Below, one piece after another: positions 16,996 through 27,072 of a stretch of DNA of 64,000 nt. The position numbers and the translations under genes were made by a program. A model generated the notes under the pieces. The model ran no database searches. It was not told the origin of the DNA and was given only the letters and a program-made list of their open reading frames with translations. Within the stretch, counting starts at the first letter, position 1. Each line of letters begins with the position of its first letter. The stretch is from JACNJF01 sp050288105 (GTDB taxonomy: Bacteria > Pseudomonadota > Gammaproteobacteria > GCA-001735895): the NCBI GenBank assembly GCA_050288105.1, contig JBNKDE010000002.1, positions 1 to 64,000 of the forward strand, in the 5' to 3' direction.

Positions 16996-17562
16996 ATGAG
17001 CGAAAAGCGATACCTGGATGCCCAGACACTACTGGAAGACTCCTTCAAGCTGGGCGCACAGGTAATTAACAGCGGTTTTAAACCCACTTTTATCATTGCG
17101 CTTTGGCGTGGCGGCGTCCCTATGGGTATAGCGGTACAGGAGTTTCTACAGTATCACCACATCAGGACCGATCATATTGCTATTCGCACTGCCTACTACT
17201 CTAATTCCAGCGTAGATAATACGGCTAAAGAAGTAGCTGTATACGGCATCAATTACCTGATAAAAAATTGCTCGCACGAAGACAGGTTACTATTTGTCGA
17301 CGATGTTTTTGATACCGGTAAAACTATTCAGGCAGTGATTGAACATGTCAGAAAACTCGCCCGACGTAATACCCCTGGCGATATCCGAGTCGCCGTCCCC
17401 TACTATAAACCCACACGCAACCAGACGGGTCGTGCGCCGGACTATTATTTATATGAAACCGAGCAATGGCTGAAATACCCGCATTCACTGGAAGGATTAA
17501 GCGATGAAGAGATTGCTCGTAACCGACCGGAGTTAGCAGAGATACTGGCAACTGCCAGATAA
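16996..17562 (+). CDS. Phosphoribosyltransferase (hypoxanthine PRT-like), copy 2
   Basis: A 188-residue paralogue of the gene on its left, with the same plan: SFKLGAQVINSGFKPTFI at the start, ALWRGGVPMG as PPi loop, LLFVDDVFDTGKTIQAVI as the canonical PRPP loop (DTGKT intact, unlike copy 1), and PDYYLYETEQWLKYP at the end. I place the start at ATG 16996 by alignment with copy 1; the frame is open back to 16891, but that would overlap copy 1. The gene precedes gnd-zwf, which feed ribose 5-phosphate and thus PRPP, so a nucleotide-salvage role would fit. That link is inference. Confidence 0.82.
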   Translation: MSEKRYLDAQTLLEDSFKLGAQVINSGFKPTFIIALWRGGVPMGIAVQEFLQYHHIRTDHIAIRTAYYSNSSVDNTAKEVAVYGINYLIKNCSHEDRLLFVDDVFDTGKTIQAVIEHVRKLARRNTPGDIRVAVPYYKPTRNQTGRAPDYYLYETEQWLKYPHSLEGLSDEEIARNRPELAEILATAR

Positions 17563-17762
17563 AAGAAGCGCATTCAGCTCTGCCCCCTAAGTCTGGACAG
17601 TGGCTTATGACTCAGATCATTGGCAACGATTCATAATCGCTAATGCATAAAAAAGCTCGAATACCCAAATTGGGGACGCTCGATTATTTTATTGAAATGG
17701 TTGTCGCCTGAATAGCAAAGCCAATATACTGAGATTCAATTCAATGCAAAGGAATAAAAACA

Positions 17763-19211
17763 ATGCCTGATGCAGATATCGGCTTAATCGGTCTGGCGGT
17801 TATGGGTCAGAATCTGGTGATGAACATGAATGACCATGGTTTTCATGTATCCGTCTACAATCGTACAACTAGCAAAGTTGATGACTTCCTCGCTAGTGCT
17901 GCGCGCGATAGCAGGGTGAGCGGCTACCACAGCCTGGAGGAATTCATCGCCTCACTCAAATCCCCACGCAAGGTAATGCTGATGGTAAAAGCAGGCGAAG
18001 TAGTCGACCTGTTTATCCAGCAATTGATTCCGCTGCTGGATAAGGGAGACATCATTATCGATGGCGGAAACTCACTATTCACCGATACCGTGAGGCGCAC
18101 TCAGGCGCTTGCACAGCAGGGCATACTTTACTTAGGTACCGGCGTTTCCGGAGGCGAGGAAGGCGCACGCCATGGCCCCTCTATCATGCCCGGAGGCAAC
18201 CCTGAAGCCTGGCCTCAGGTAAAAGAAATTTTGCAGGCTATATCAGCAAAGGTCGATGGTGAGCCCTGCTGCCAGTGGGTAGGCGAAGAAGGCTCAGGTC
18301 ATTATGTCAAAATGGTACATAACGGCATTGAATACGGAGATATGCAGCTGATCTGCGAAGCCTACCACCTGATGGGAGAAGGCCTGGACATAGATACAGA
18401 CGCCATGCACCAGGTATTCTGTGACTGGAATCAGGGCGTACTGGATTCCTACCTGATCGAAATCACTGCCAATATATTGCCCGTTAAGGACGCCGATGGC
18501 AGTCCCCTGCTGGATAAAATTCTGGATAGCGCCGGGCAGAAAGGAACGGGCAAATGGACCGGTATCAACGCACTGGAACTGGGTATACCACTCACCCTGA
18601 TTGGCGAAGCGGTATTCGCCCGCTGCCTGTCTGCACTTAAGGACGAACGCGTCAAGGCGCAAGAAGTACTGGGCAGCCCGCAACCTGACTGGCAGGGCAA
18701 TTCGCAACAGGCCATCAGCGACCTGCACGATGCGCTTTACGCCTCCAAAATTATTTCCTATGCACAGGGTTTCATGTTAATGCGCGAAGCCGCAAAAGAA
18801 TATGGCTGGACATTAGATTATGGTGCCATAGCGCTAATGTGGCGCGGCGGCTGTATTATTCGCAGTGCTTTTCTTAAAAATATCAAGCAAGCCTACGAGA
18901 AAAATCCCCAGCTGGAAAACCTGTTGCTGGATTCATTTTTTAGCGCAGCCATCAAACAGGCAGAACCGGGCTGGCGCAACACCGTGCAACTGGCAGTGCA
19001 ACTCGGCATACCTGTACCCACGTTTAGTGCCGCGCTTGCATTTTATGATGGTTATCGCCGAGGCCGCCTGCCCGCAAACCTGTTGCAGGCCCAGCGGGAC
19101 TATTTCGGTGCCCATACCTACCAACGCATCGATAAACCGCGTGGCGAATCGTTCCATACAAACTGGACAGGCAGCGGTGGGAATGTCGCATCGTCGCGTT
19201 ATGACGTTTAA
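17763..19211 (+). CDS. gnd: 6-phosphogluconate dehydrogenase, decarboxylating
   Basis: A 482-residue enzyme converting 6-phosphogluconate and NADP to ribulose 5-phosphate and CO2 in the oxidative pentose phosphate pathway. The N-terminal Rossmann motif is IGLAVMGQNL; the substrate-binding GVSGGEEGARHGPSIMPGG and the catalytic lysine in HYVKMVHNGIEYGDMQ are intact. The all-alpha domain carries the 6PGD signature ILDSAGQKGTGKWT. Length is normal for the homodimeric long form. AAGGA lies before the ATG. The zwf gene follows after 29 bases, so the two oxidative-branch dehydrogenases form an operon; no 6-phosphogluconolactonase gene (pgl) is seen between or beside them. Confidence 0.96.
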   Translation: MPDADIGLIGLAVMGQNLVMNMNDHGFHVSVYNRTTSKVDDFLASAARDSRVSGYHSLEEFIASLKSPRKVMLMVKAGEVVDLFIQQLIPLLDKGDIIIDGGNSLFTDTVRRTQALAQQGILYLGTGVSGGEEGARHGPSIMPGGNPEAWPQVKEILQAISAKVDGEPCCQWVGEEGSGHYVKMVHNGIEYGDMQLICEAYHLMGEGLDIDTDAMHQVFCDWNQGVLDSYLIEITANILPVKDADGSPLLDKILDSAGQKGTGKWTGINALELGIPLTLIGEAVFARCLSALKDERVKAQEVLGSPQPDWQGNSQQAISDLHDALYASKIISYAQGFMLMREAAKEYGWTLDYGAIALMWRGGCIIRSAFLKNIKQAYEKNPQLENLLLDSFFSAAIKQAEPGWRNTVQLAVQLGIPVPTFSAALAFYDGYRRGRLPANLLQAQRDYFGAHTYQRIDKPRGESFHTNWTGSGGNVASSRYDV

Positions 19212-19240
19212 ATTCTAGTTCTGCGAAATACGAGAAAGCT

Positions 19241-20731
19241 ATGAGTGATCACTGTACCTATGTCATTTTCGGCGCGACCGGTAACCTGTCGCGATTGAAG
19301 CTGATGCCAGCCCTGTACCATCTGGAATGTGCTGAAAAACTCTCACAACAAACACGAATACTCTTTATCGGCAGGCGCGACTGGACCCAGGAATACTGCC
19401 TGGAACAGGTGCATCAATGGGTAGAAGTGAAGGCTCGAGGTGGTATAGACGAAGCACTGTTCCAACGCTTCGCACAGCGTATCGATTATTTTAAGGGAGA
19501 CTTGAATGACTTCGATATGTATCAGCGACTGGAAAAATCACTGTGCAGCGATTGCGGTTATCCAGAAAACGTTATTTATTATATGTCGATACGCCCTGCC
19601 GAGTTTGGCCTGGTAGTGGAAAACCTCAGTAAGGCAAACCTGATGGATGAATCCCACGGCTGGAAACGCGTCGTGGTCGAAAAACCCTTCGGTTATAACC
19701 TGGAAAGCGCCAAAGCGCTGCATCATCGCCTGTCACGCTACCTGACCGAAGAACAGATTTATCGAATAGATCACTATCTGGGCAAGGGTACGGTTCAAAA
19801 CGTGCTGGTATTCCGCTTTGCCAACGTCATGATGGAACCTTTATGGAATCGTAATTACATCGATCATATCCAGATCACCCATTCAGAAAGCTTTGGCGTG
19901 GGTAGCCGAGGCAATTTCTACGACGGCACGGGTGCCATGCGTGACATGATCCAGTCGCACCTGCTACAGCTATTAACCCTGGTCACTATGGAACCACCTG
20001 TAGATATGGATGCCGAATCATTGCGTGACGAAAAGGTAAAGGTTTTAAAGTCCATACGCCCTATTCCTCAAAACGCAGTAGATGCGCATAGTTTTCGTGC
20101 CCAGTACACAGCGGGCACGGTCAATGGTAAAAGCGTCAAGGGTTACCGTGAGGAAGACAACATCCCGTCAGAGAGTGTCACCGAAACCTATGCCGCACTA
20201 AAAATCTACATCGATAACTGGCGCTGGCGTGGGGTACCGATTTATTTACGTACGGGCAAGGCGATGGCCAGGGATCAGTCATCGGTTTCCATCTGTTTCC
20301 GCAAGCCGCCCAAGCAGTTTTTCAGGAATACCACAGTAGAACGCATGCATCGCAACTGGGTTATTTTAGGCATACAGCCCGAAGATAGCCTGCGCATGCA
20401 AATGACCGTAAAGGAGCCCGGGCTGGTCATGAAAACCCGCCAGACTTCACTGGATGCGAGCTTTCATCATGTGGGTGAGCAGAACACGGATGCCTATGAA
20501 GATTTGCTGCTGGATGTGATCGAAGGAGATCGCTCCTTATTCCTGCGCTATGATGAAGTGGAATACCTGTGGGCTGTGGTTGATCCGATATTGCGCACCT
20601 GGTCTACCGAACGCGATTATATCAACACCTACCCTGCTGGTAGCTGGGGACCTCAGGAAAGCCGCCGCATCTTCGACAAGGCCGAACAGCAATGGCGCCA
20701 TAGCCTGGAAATAGAAGATAGTTACGAATAA
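19241..20731 (+). CDS. zwf: Glucose-6-phosphate 1-dehydrogenase
   Basis: A 496-residue cytosolic enzyme oxidising glucose 6-phosphate to 6-phosphogluconolactone with NADP. The dinucleotide motif is FGATGNLSRLKLMPALYHL, the EKPFGYNLESA loop is present, and the active-site signature RIDHYLGKGTVQN carries the catalytic histidine and substrate-binding lysine. Length is normal for the family. It follows gnd by 29 bases with GAGAAAGCT before the ATG, indicating translation from the same message. The gene ends just before a dispersed repeat region, where transcription may stop. Confidence 0.96.
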   Translation: MSDHCTYVIFGATGNLSRLKLMPALYHLECAEKLSQQTRILFIGRRDWTQEYCLEQVHQWVEVKARGGIDEALFQRFAQRIDYFKGDLNDFDMYQRLEKSLCSDCGYPENVIYYMSIRPAEFGLVVENLSKANLMDESHGWKRVVVEKPFGYNLESAKALHHRLSRYLTEEQIYRIDHYLGKGTVQNVLVFRFANVMMEPLWNRNYIDHIQITHSESFGVGSRGNFYDGTGAMRDMIQSHLLQLLTLVTMEPPVDMDAESLRDEKVKVLKSIRPIPQNAVDAHSFRAQYTAGTVNGKSVKGYREEDNIPSESVTETYAALKIYIDNWRWRGVPIYLRTGKAMARDQSSVSICFRKPPKQFFRNTTVERMHRNWVILGIQPEDSLRMQMTVKEPGLVMKTRQTSLDASFHHVGEQNTDAYEDLLLDVIEGDRSLFLRYDEVEYLWAVVDPILRTWSTERDYINTYPAGSWGPQESRRIFDKAEQQWRHSLEIEDSYE

Positions 20732-20762
20732 ACCACAACACGGGGTTTGTCTGGACTGGAGT

Positions 20763-20971
20763 TAACCACGAAGCGCACGAAGGACACGAAGAAGAGATCA
20801 AATAATATATTCTCTGTGCTCTCAGTGTCCTCTGTGGTTTAAAAAAATCCTTACAGCCCGCACAACCAAACCGCAGCACCAGCAAGCCACCATAGGAAAC
20901 ATCTAGAGCAACCAAAAAACCTTCGTGATCTTCGTGTCCTTCGTGGTTCATTCTTTTGCTTCGTGGTTTAT
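20763..20971. repeat. CCACGAAG-type dispersed inverted repeats
   Basis: Two repeat blocks lie between the convergent zwf and gltD genes. Block A (20763-20840) starts AACCACGAAGCGCACGAAGG and ends TCAGTGTCCTCTGTGGTTT. Block B (20914-20971) has TTCGTGATCTTCGTGTCC, TTCGTGGTTC and CTTCGTGGTTTA. The blocks are rich in inverted copies of CCACGAAGGACACGAAG and could fold into long stems. Such sequences are common intergenic repeats in proteobacteria and produce spurious translations of the NHEGHEDHEG type. A role in termination or mRNA stability is inference. Confidence 0.7.
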
Positions 20972-20974
20972 AAC

Positions 20975-22429
20975 CTAGGCAGGCAAATCACTCTGCCCCA
21001 TTAAATACTCATCCACAGCTCGCGCACATTGACGGCCTTCACGAATCGCCCACACCACCAGTGACTGACCTCTACGCATATCACCTGCAGTGAATACCTT
21101 GTCAATTGAAGTCTGGTAACAGCTTTCACCGTCGGTAGTAGCCGATACGTTGCCACGGGCATCCAGATCCACACCCAGTTGCTCCAGCATGCCGGCATGC
21201 ACCGGATGCACAAAGCCCATCGCCAGAGTCACCAGATCGGCCTTGAGTTCAAATTCAGAGCCAGCAACTTCGGACATATTCCATTTACCCTGATCATCCT
21301 GAGTCCATTCAACCTTGATACATTGAACAGCTTTGACATTACCCTGACCATCATCGATAAAGGCTTTGGTAGCCACCGACCACATGCGCTCACAACCTTC
21401 TTCCTGAGAACTGGAAGTCCGCATCCTGTTAGGCCATTCAGGCCATGTGGTACCTTTGTCTTCTTTCTCAGGAGGTTTAGGCATAATCTCGATCTGCGTC
21501 ACTGACAATGCACCATGCCGATTGGATGTACCGATACAGTCAGAACCCGTATCACCACCACCAATCACTACCACATGTTTGCCGGTAGCACTGATTAAAT
21601 GATCTAAAGCTTCAGGTCTATCCTGAATCACCTTGCTGTTAGCGCGTAGAAAATCCATAGCAAAATGTACACCTTCGAGTTCTCGACCAGGTACAGGTAA
21701 ATCACGCGGTACTTCAGAACCACCGGTTAATACGACGGCATCAAAATCATCCAGCAGGGTTTGCGCAGGCACATCCACACCGATATGCGTATTACAACGG
21801 AATTTCACTCCTTCGGTACGCATTTGCCCCATACGGCGATCAATGATTTTTTTATTCAATTTAAAATCGGGAATACCGTAACGCAACAGGCCACCAATCT
21901 GGTCTTCCTTTTCAAACAAGATCACCAGATGACCAGCACGCGCAAGCTGTTGAGATGCCGCCATACCCGCAGGTCCGGATCCTACCACTGCAATCTTTTT
22001 ATCGGTTCGGTGTTCAGGCACCTCTGGCTGTATCCAGCCTTCTTCCCAGGCATAGTCAACGATAGCGCACTCAATAGTCTTGATGGTTACCGGAGCATCC
22101 TCGATATTCAGGGTACAGGCCGCCTCACAGGGCGCAGGGCAGATTCTGCCGGTAAACTCCGGAAAATTATTGGTTGAATGCAGGACAGAGATCGCTTCCT
22201 GCCACTTGCTCTTGTAAACAAGATCATTCCAGTCTGGAATCATATTATTCACCGGACAACCGCTGTGGCAGAACGGAATACCACAATCCATACAGCGCGC
22301 AGCCTGCTGATGCATTTCACTACTGGACAGCTCGATCACAAATTCATTGTAGTGAGTTAAACGATCTCCCACCGGACCATAGGTACGGTCTCGGCGTTCA
22401 TACTCCATAAAACCTGTTGGCTTACCCAT
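20975..22429 (-). CDS. gltD: Glutamate synthase [NADPH] small subunit
   Basis: A 484-residue iron-sulfur flavoprotein that passes electrons from NADPH to the large subunit for glutamate synthesis from glutamine and 2-oxoglutarate. The N-terminal cysteine clusters RCMDCGIPFCHSGCP and CPAPCEAAC bind the [4Fe-4S] centres. The FAD motif is VVGSGPAGMAAS and the NADPH motif VVIGGGDTGSDCIG; TAGDMRRGQSLVVWA near the end is typical of this subunit. The gene starts 2 bases after the gltB stop, so translation is probably coupled. Length matches the usual 470-490 residues. Confidence 0.96.
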   Translation of the reverse strand: MGKPTGFMEYERRDRTYGPVGDRLTHYNEFVIELSSSEMHQQAARCMDCGIPFCHSGCPVNNMIPDWNDLVYKSKWQEAISVLHSTNNFPEFTGRICPAPCEAACTLNIEDAPVTIKTIECAIVDYAWEEGWIQPEVPEHRTDKKIAVVGSGPAGMAASQQLARAGHLVILFEKEDQIGGLLRYGIPDFKLNKKIIDRRMGQMRTEGVKFRCNTHIGVDVPAQTLLDDFDAVVLTGGSEVPRDLPVPGRELEGVHFAMDFLRANSKVIQDRPEALDHLISATGKHVVVIGGGDTGSDCIGTSNRHGALSVTQIEIMPKPPEKEDKGTTWPEWPNRMRTSSSQEEGCERMWSVATKAFIDDGQGNVKAVQCIKVEWTQDDQGKWNMSEVAGSEFELKADLVTLAMGFVHPVHAGMLEQLGVDLDARGNVSATTDGESCYQTSIDKVFTAGDMRRGQSLVVWAIREGRQCARAVDEYLMGQSDLPA

Positions 22430-22431
22430 GA

Positions 22432-25400
22432 TTAATGACCTCCTGTAGCGACTTCTGAGGTAGATTGCTGACGTGCCTGCATCTCTTGCAATGCGCGGCG
22501 GTACTCGACTGGCATAACCTTGACAAACTTCGGCAGGTATTCTTCCCAGTTCTCAAGAATTTTGCTAGCGACGGAACTATTGGTATAACGCCTGTGATTC
22601 TCCACCAGCTGTTTCAAACGAATCTCATCGAAACGGGTCATGTCATGGCTCACATCAACCAGGCCCTGGGTCTCCAGATCACCACCTTGATGATCCAGTT
22701 TTTCCAGCGCAATGTCTTCCTTCTCAATCGGCTGCAGCTCGACCTGTGCCAGGTTACAACGTTGTTCGAAATTACCGCTTTCATCCAGCACATAGGCAAT
22801 ACCACCAGACATACCCGCAGCGAAATTACGCCCGGTTGGCCCCAGGCATACCACGATGCCACCCGTCATGTATTCACAACCATGATCACCGACACCTTCT
22901 ACCACAGCAGTGGCACCCGAGTTACGCACACAGAATCGCTCACCAGCGACACCATTAAAATAACTCTCACCGCTGATTGCGCCGTACATAACCGTGTTAC
23001 CCACAATGATGTTATCTTCAGCCTTGCCGATTGCCGAGCTTCTGGGCGGGTAGATCACCAGGCGCCCACCTGACAGGCCCTTGCCCACGTAGTCATTGCC
23101 TTCGCCTTCCAGCTCAATCGTCACACCCTGGGTAACCCATGCGCCCAACGACTGACCCGCGGTCCCTCTGGCTTTGATGTATACCGTGTCATCCGGCAAC
23201 CCGGCATGGCCATACTTTTCAGCCAGACGCCCCGACAGCATAGTACCGAAGGTCCGGTTATAGTTATGGATATCTATCTCAATTTTGACCGCTTCACCTT
23301 TTTCCAGCGCAGGCTGGGCCAGGCGAATCAGCTCATGATCAAGCGCCTGATCCAGCCCATGATCCTGTGATTCAGTATGGTAGATATCCACACCTTCAGG
23401 CGTTGCGGGCTTGTACAGCAGGCGGCTGTAATCGAGACCATTGGCTTTGGAATGTTTCAATGCCTTACGCATATCCAGTCGATCCATCTGGCCGATCATT
23501 TCATTAAAGTTACGATAACCCAGTTTAGCCATCAGGCGGCGTACCTCTTCAGCGATAAAGAAGAAGTAATTCACCACATGCTCCGGCTTACCGGTAAAGC
23601 GTCTACGCAGCTCGGGGTCCTGTGTAGCGACACCGACCGGACAGGTATTGAGATGACATTTACGCATCATCAGACAGCCTTCGACAATCAGCGGCGCAGT
23701 GGCAAAACCAAACTCATCCGCACCTAGCAGCGCGCCAATAACCACATCACGTCCAGTGCGCAGGCCTCCATCCACCTGCACTGCAATTCGGCTGCGCAGT
23801 CGATTCAGTACCAGGGTCTGGTGTGTTTCTGCCAGACCGATCTCCCACGGAGAACCGGCGTGCTTCAACGAAGTCAGTGGGCTGGCGCCTGTGCCTCCAT
23901 CAAAACCCGAAATCGTTACATGATCGGCATGAGCCTTGGAAACACCAGCGGCTACAGTACCCACACCCACTTCAGAAACCAGCTTCACGCTGATACGCGC
24001 AGCGGGCTGCACATTCTTCAGATCATGGATGAGCTGTGCCAGATCTTCGATAGAATAGATATCGTGATGCGGTGGTGGTGAAATCAGGCCCACGCCGGGC
24101 GTAGAGTGACGCACCCTTGCAATCTGCTGATTCACCTTGTGGCCGGGCAATTGACCGCCTTCACCCGGCTTCGCACCCTGGGCAATCTTGATCTGGATAT
24201 CGTCGGAATTCACCAGGTATTCGGTGGTTACACCAAAGCGACCAGAAGCTACCTGTTTGATGGCCGAACGCATGGGATTCATGCTGCCATCAGGCTGTGG
24301 TGTAAAGCGCTCTACTTCCTCACCACCTTCACCGGTATTTGACTTACCGCCGATCGCATTCATCGCAATTGCCAGTGTTGAATGTGCCTCGTAGGAAATC
24401 GAACCGAAAGACATCGCACCCGTCGCAAAGCGCCTGACGATTTCCTTGGCTGGTTCAACTTCATCCAGCGGCACTTCATTGCGGTCAAACTTAAACTCAA
24501 ACAATCCGCGTAATGTCAGTAGCAGGCGATCCTGCTCATTGATCGCGCGCGAAAACTCTTCAAAAGTGGACCAGTCATTCTTGCGCGTCGCATGCTGTAA
24601 CTTGGAGATAGTTTCCGGTGTCCAGACATGATCTTCGCCGCGCAGGCGGTAGGCGTAATCCCCACCCACATCGAGGTGCTTTTGATAAATCATCGCATTA
24701 CCATAGCCCTTGTCATGCCAGCGCAGCGTATCTTCTGCCACCTCGTCCAGACCAATACCTTCAATCATGGTGGCGGTGCCGGTGAAGTACTGCTCGACAA
24801 ACTTCGAAGACAGACCTATCGCATCAAATATCTGCGCGCCACAATAGGATTGATAGGTCGAGATACCCATCTTCGACATCACCTTTTTCAGGCCCTTGCC
24901 AATCGCCTTGATATAACGTGCCTGCGCCTGTTCCACGGTCAGGTCTTCAGGAAACTCATCCTTTAGCATAGGAATCGTATCGAATGCCAGGTAAGGGTTA
25001 ATGGCTTCTGCACCATAACCTGCCAGTGTTGCATAGTGATGTACCTCAAGTGCAGCACCTGTTTCAACAACCAGACCCGATAGCGTACGCAAACCTTTCC
25101 GGATCAAATACTGGTGCACCGCCGAAGTCGCCAATAGCGCAGGAATCGCGATATTGTCAGCATTCACGTTTCGGTCAGACAGGATGATGATATTAAAGCC
25201 TTCACGCACGACTGCCTCGGCACGCTCGCACAGCTGATCCAGCGCATCCTTCATACCGCGGGCACCATGCTCTACCGGATAGGTAATCGGTATCGTCTGC
25301 ACACGGAAAGCGCCTTCTGAGTAGGTTTCAATGTGACGGATACGCTCCAGGTCTTCATTGGTCAGTACGGGCTGTTTCACTTCCAGTCGCTTGTGCGTAC

Positions 25401-27072
25401 CCGCCTCATCCAGACCCAGCAAATTGGGGCGAGGACCAATCATGGAAACCAGTGACATCACCAGCTCTTCACGGATCGGGTCGATAGGAGGATTGGTGAC
25501 CTGGGCAAAGTTCTGCTTGAAGTAGGTCGACAGGTGCTTCGCCCGCAGCGACAGTACAGAAGGCGGGGTATCAGTACCCATTGAGCCAGTGGCTTCCTGA
25601 CCGGTCAGCACCATCGGTAATAGTAAAAACTTGAGATCTTCCTGGGTAATACCAAAGTTCTGCTGGCATCTAAGCAGGGTATCGCCTTGCGGGGCCATCG
25701 GAGGCACATCAGCCGGCAATTGATCCAGCGGAATCTGGCTTTGATCCAGCCATTTTTGATAAGGCTGTGAAGCGCTCAGCTCCGCCTTAATTTCCGAATC
25801 ATCAATGATGCGCCCGGTTTCCAGATCGGCCAGAAACATCTTGCCCGGTTGCAGGCGCCATTTTTTGATAATTTTCTCTTCGGGAATATCCAGCACACCC
25901 ATCTCGGATGCCATCACAATCAGGTCATCGCTGGTCACCAGATAACGTGCTGGACGTAATCCGTTTCGATCCAGTGTTGCGCCTATCTGACGGCCATCGG
26001 TAAAAGCAACTGCAGCAGGTCCATCCCAGGGTTCCATCAGCGCGGCGTGATACTCATAAAATGCCCGACGATCCTTGTTCATTAGTGGGTTTCCAGACCA
26101 GGCTTCCGGAATCAGCATCATCATCGCATGCGATAAGGAATACCCTCCCGCTACCAGTAATTCCAGCGCATTATCAAAACAGGCGGAATCCGACTGACCT
26201 TCAGGAATCAGCGGCCATACCTTGGATAAATCTTCACCCAGAATATTAGACGCCATGGTATGGCGACGTGCTGCCATCCAGTTGACGTTGCCGCGCAGGG
26301 TGTTGATTTCACCATTATGCGCAATCATACGGAATGGCTGAGCCAGATCCCAGGTCGGGAAAGTATTGGTAGAGAAACGTTGGTGCACCAGCGCCAGTGC
26401 TGACGTAACGCGCTCATCACTCAGATCAGGGAAATAATCGCCAACCTGTCCTGCCAGCAACATGCCCTTGTAGTTCACGGTACGCGAAGACAGCGAGGTA
26501 ATATAGAATGAACGACGACCTTCCAGACTGGATTGGCGGATAAAGTTTTCAATCTGCTTACGAATCACAAACAGCTTACGCTCAAAAGCATCCTGATCGG
26601 CGCAGTTATCACCACGACCGATAAATACCTGACGTACTACCGGCTCCAGTGGCAAAACACTCTCACCCAGGCTGCTGTTATCCACTGGCACATCGCGCCA
26701 GCCCAGTACCGACTGGCCTTCCTGTTCGACAAACTCTGCAATTTTATCCTGCACCGTCTGACGCGAAGCCTCGTTCTGCGGCAGGAATACCATACCGACC
26801 GCATACGAACCATATTCTGGCAGCGTCACGCCCGCTTCAGCACGGAAAAACTCATCCGGAATCTGTAACAGTATACCCGCGCCGTCACCCGCCAGGGGAT
26901 CAGCACCGACTGCGCCACGATGGGTCAAGCGCTCCAGAATCTGTAGACCCTGACTCACTATTTCGTGACTTTTAACACCTTTGAAATTGGCTACAAATCC
27001 AACACCACAGGCGTCATGCTCATTGGCGGGGTCATACAACCCCTGCTTGGAAGGCAATCCTGACTGGTTCAC
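22432..27072 (-). CDS. gltB: Glutamate synthase [NADPH] large subunit
   Basis: A 1546-residue enzyme, normal length for bacterial GOGAT. After a short propeptide the mature N-terminus is the catalytic cysteine in HDACGVGF, heading the class II glutamine amidotransferase domain (to about 430). A central domain, the FMN-binding (beta/alpha)8 synthase domain (about 850-1230, GGTGASPLTSLKHAG) and the [3Fe-4S] cysteines in CHLNTCPVG follow; the C-terminal beta-helix contains the GxxG repeats (about 1280-1480). The start is GTG at 27072, with GAGG before it. It forms an operon with gltD. The 366 bases upstream should hold the promoter; I could not assign boxes. Confidence 0.96.
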   Translation of the reverse strand: MNQSGLPSKQGLYDPANEHDACGVGFVANFKGVKSHEIVSQGLQILERLTHRGAVGADPLAGDGAGILLQIPDEFFRAEAGVTLPEYGSYAVGMVFLPQNEASRQTVQDKIAEFVEQEGQSVLGWRDVPVDNSSLGESVLPLEPVVRQVFIGRGDNCADQDAFERKLFVIRKQIENFIRQSSLEGRRSFYITSLSSRTVNYKGMLLAGQVGDYFPDLSDERVTSALALVHQRFSTNTFPTWDLAQPFRMIAHNGEINTLRGNVNWMAARRHTMASNILGEDLSKVWPLIPEGQSDSACFDNALELLVAGGYSLSHAMMMLIPEAWSGNPLMNKDRRAFYEYHAALMEPWDGPAAVAFTDGRQIGATLDRNGLRPARYLVTSDDLIVMASEMGVLDIPEEKIIKKWRLQPGKMFLADLETGRIIDDSEIKAELSASQPYQKWLDQSQIPLDQLPADVPPMAPQGDTLLRCQQNFGITQEDLKFLLLPMVLTGQEATGSMGTDTPPSVLSLRAKHLSTYFKQNFAQVTNPPIDPIREELVMSLVSMIGPRPNLLGLDEAGTHKRLEVKQPVLTNEDLERIRHIETYSEGAFRVQTIPITYPVEHGARGMKDALDQLCERAEAVVREGFNIIILSDRNVNADNIAIPALLATSAVHQYLIRKGLRTLSGLVVETGAALEVHHYATLAGYGAEAINPYLAFDTIPMLKDEFPEDLTVEQAQARYIKAIGKGLKKVMSKMGISTYQSYCGAQIFDAIGLSSKFVEQYFTGTATMIEGIGLDEVAEDTLRWHDKGYGNAMIYQKHLDVGGDYAYRLRGEDHVWTPETISKLQHATRKNDWSTFEEFSRAINEQDRLLLTLRGLFEFKFDRNEVPLDEVEPAKEIVRRFATGAMSFGSISYEAHSTLAIAMNAIGGKSNTGEGGEEVERFTPQPDGSMNPMRSAIKQVASGRFGVTTEYLVNSDDIQIKIAQGAKPGEGGQLPGHKVNQQIARVRHSTPGVGLISPPPHHDIYSIEDLAQLIHDLKNVQPAARISVKLVSEVGVGTVAAGVSKAHADHVTISGFDGGTGASPLTSLKHAGSPWEIGLAETHQTLVLNRLRSRIAVQVDGGLRTGRDVVIGALLGADEFGFATAPLIVEGCLMMRKCHLNTCPVGVATQDPELRRRFTGKPEHVVNYFFFIAEEVRRLMAKLGYRNFNEMIGQMDRLDMRKALKHSKANGLDYSRLLYKPATPEGVDIYHTESQDHGLDQALDHELIRLAQPALEKGEAVKIEIDIHNYNRTFGTMLSGRLAEKYGHAGLPDDTVYIKARGTAGQSLGAWVTQGVTIELEGEGNDYVGKGLSGGRLVIYPPRSSAIGKAEDNIIVGNTVMYGAISGESYFNGVAGERFCVRNSGATAVVEGVGDHGCEYMTGGIVVCLGPTGRNFAAGMSGGIAYVLDESGNFEQRCNLAQVELQPIEKEDIALEKLDHQGGDLETQGLVDVSHDMTRFDEIRLKQLVENHRRYTNSSVASKILENWEEYLPKFVKVMPVEYRRALQEMQARQQSTSEVATGGH

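Noticed and set aside
20622..20951. A 109-residue minus-strand frame starting MNHEGHEDHEG
   Set aside because: It is a translation of the CCACGAAG dispersed repeat and overlaps the end of zwf; such frames are well-known spurious predictions.
26533..26868. A 111-residue plus-strand frame inside gltB
   Set aside because: Shadow frame of a conserved, clearly coding gene on the opposite strand.
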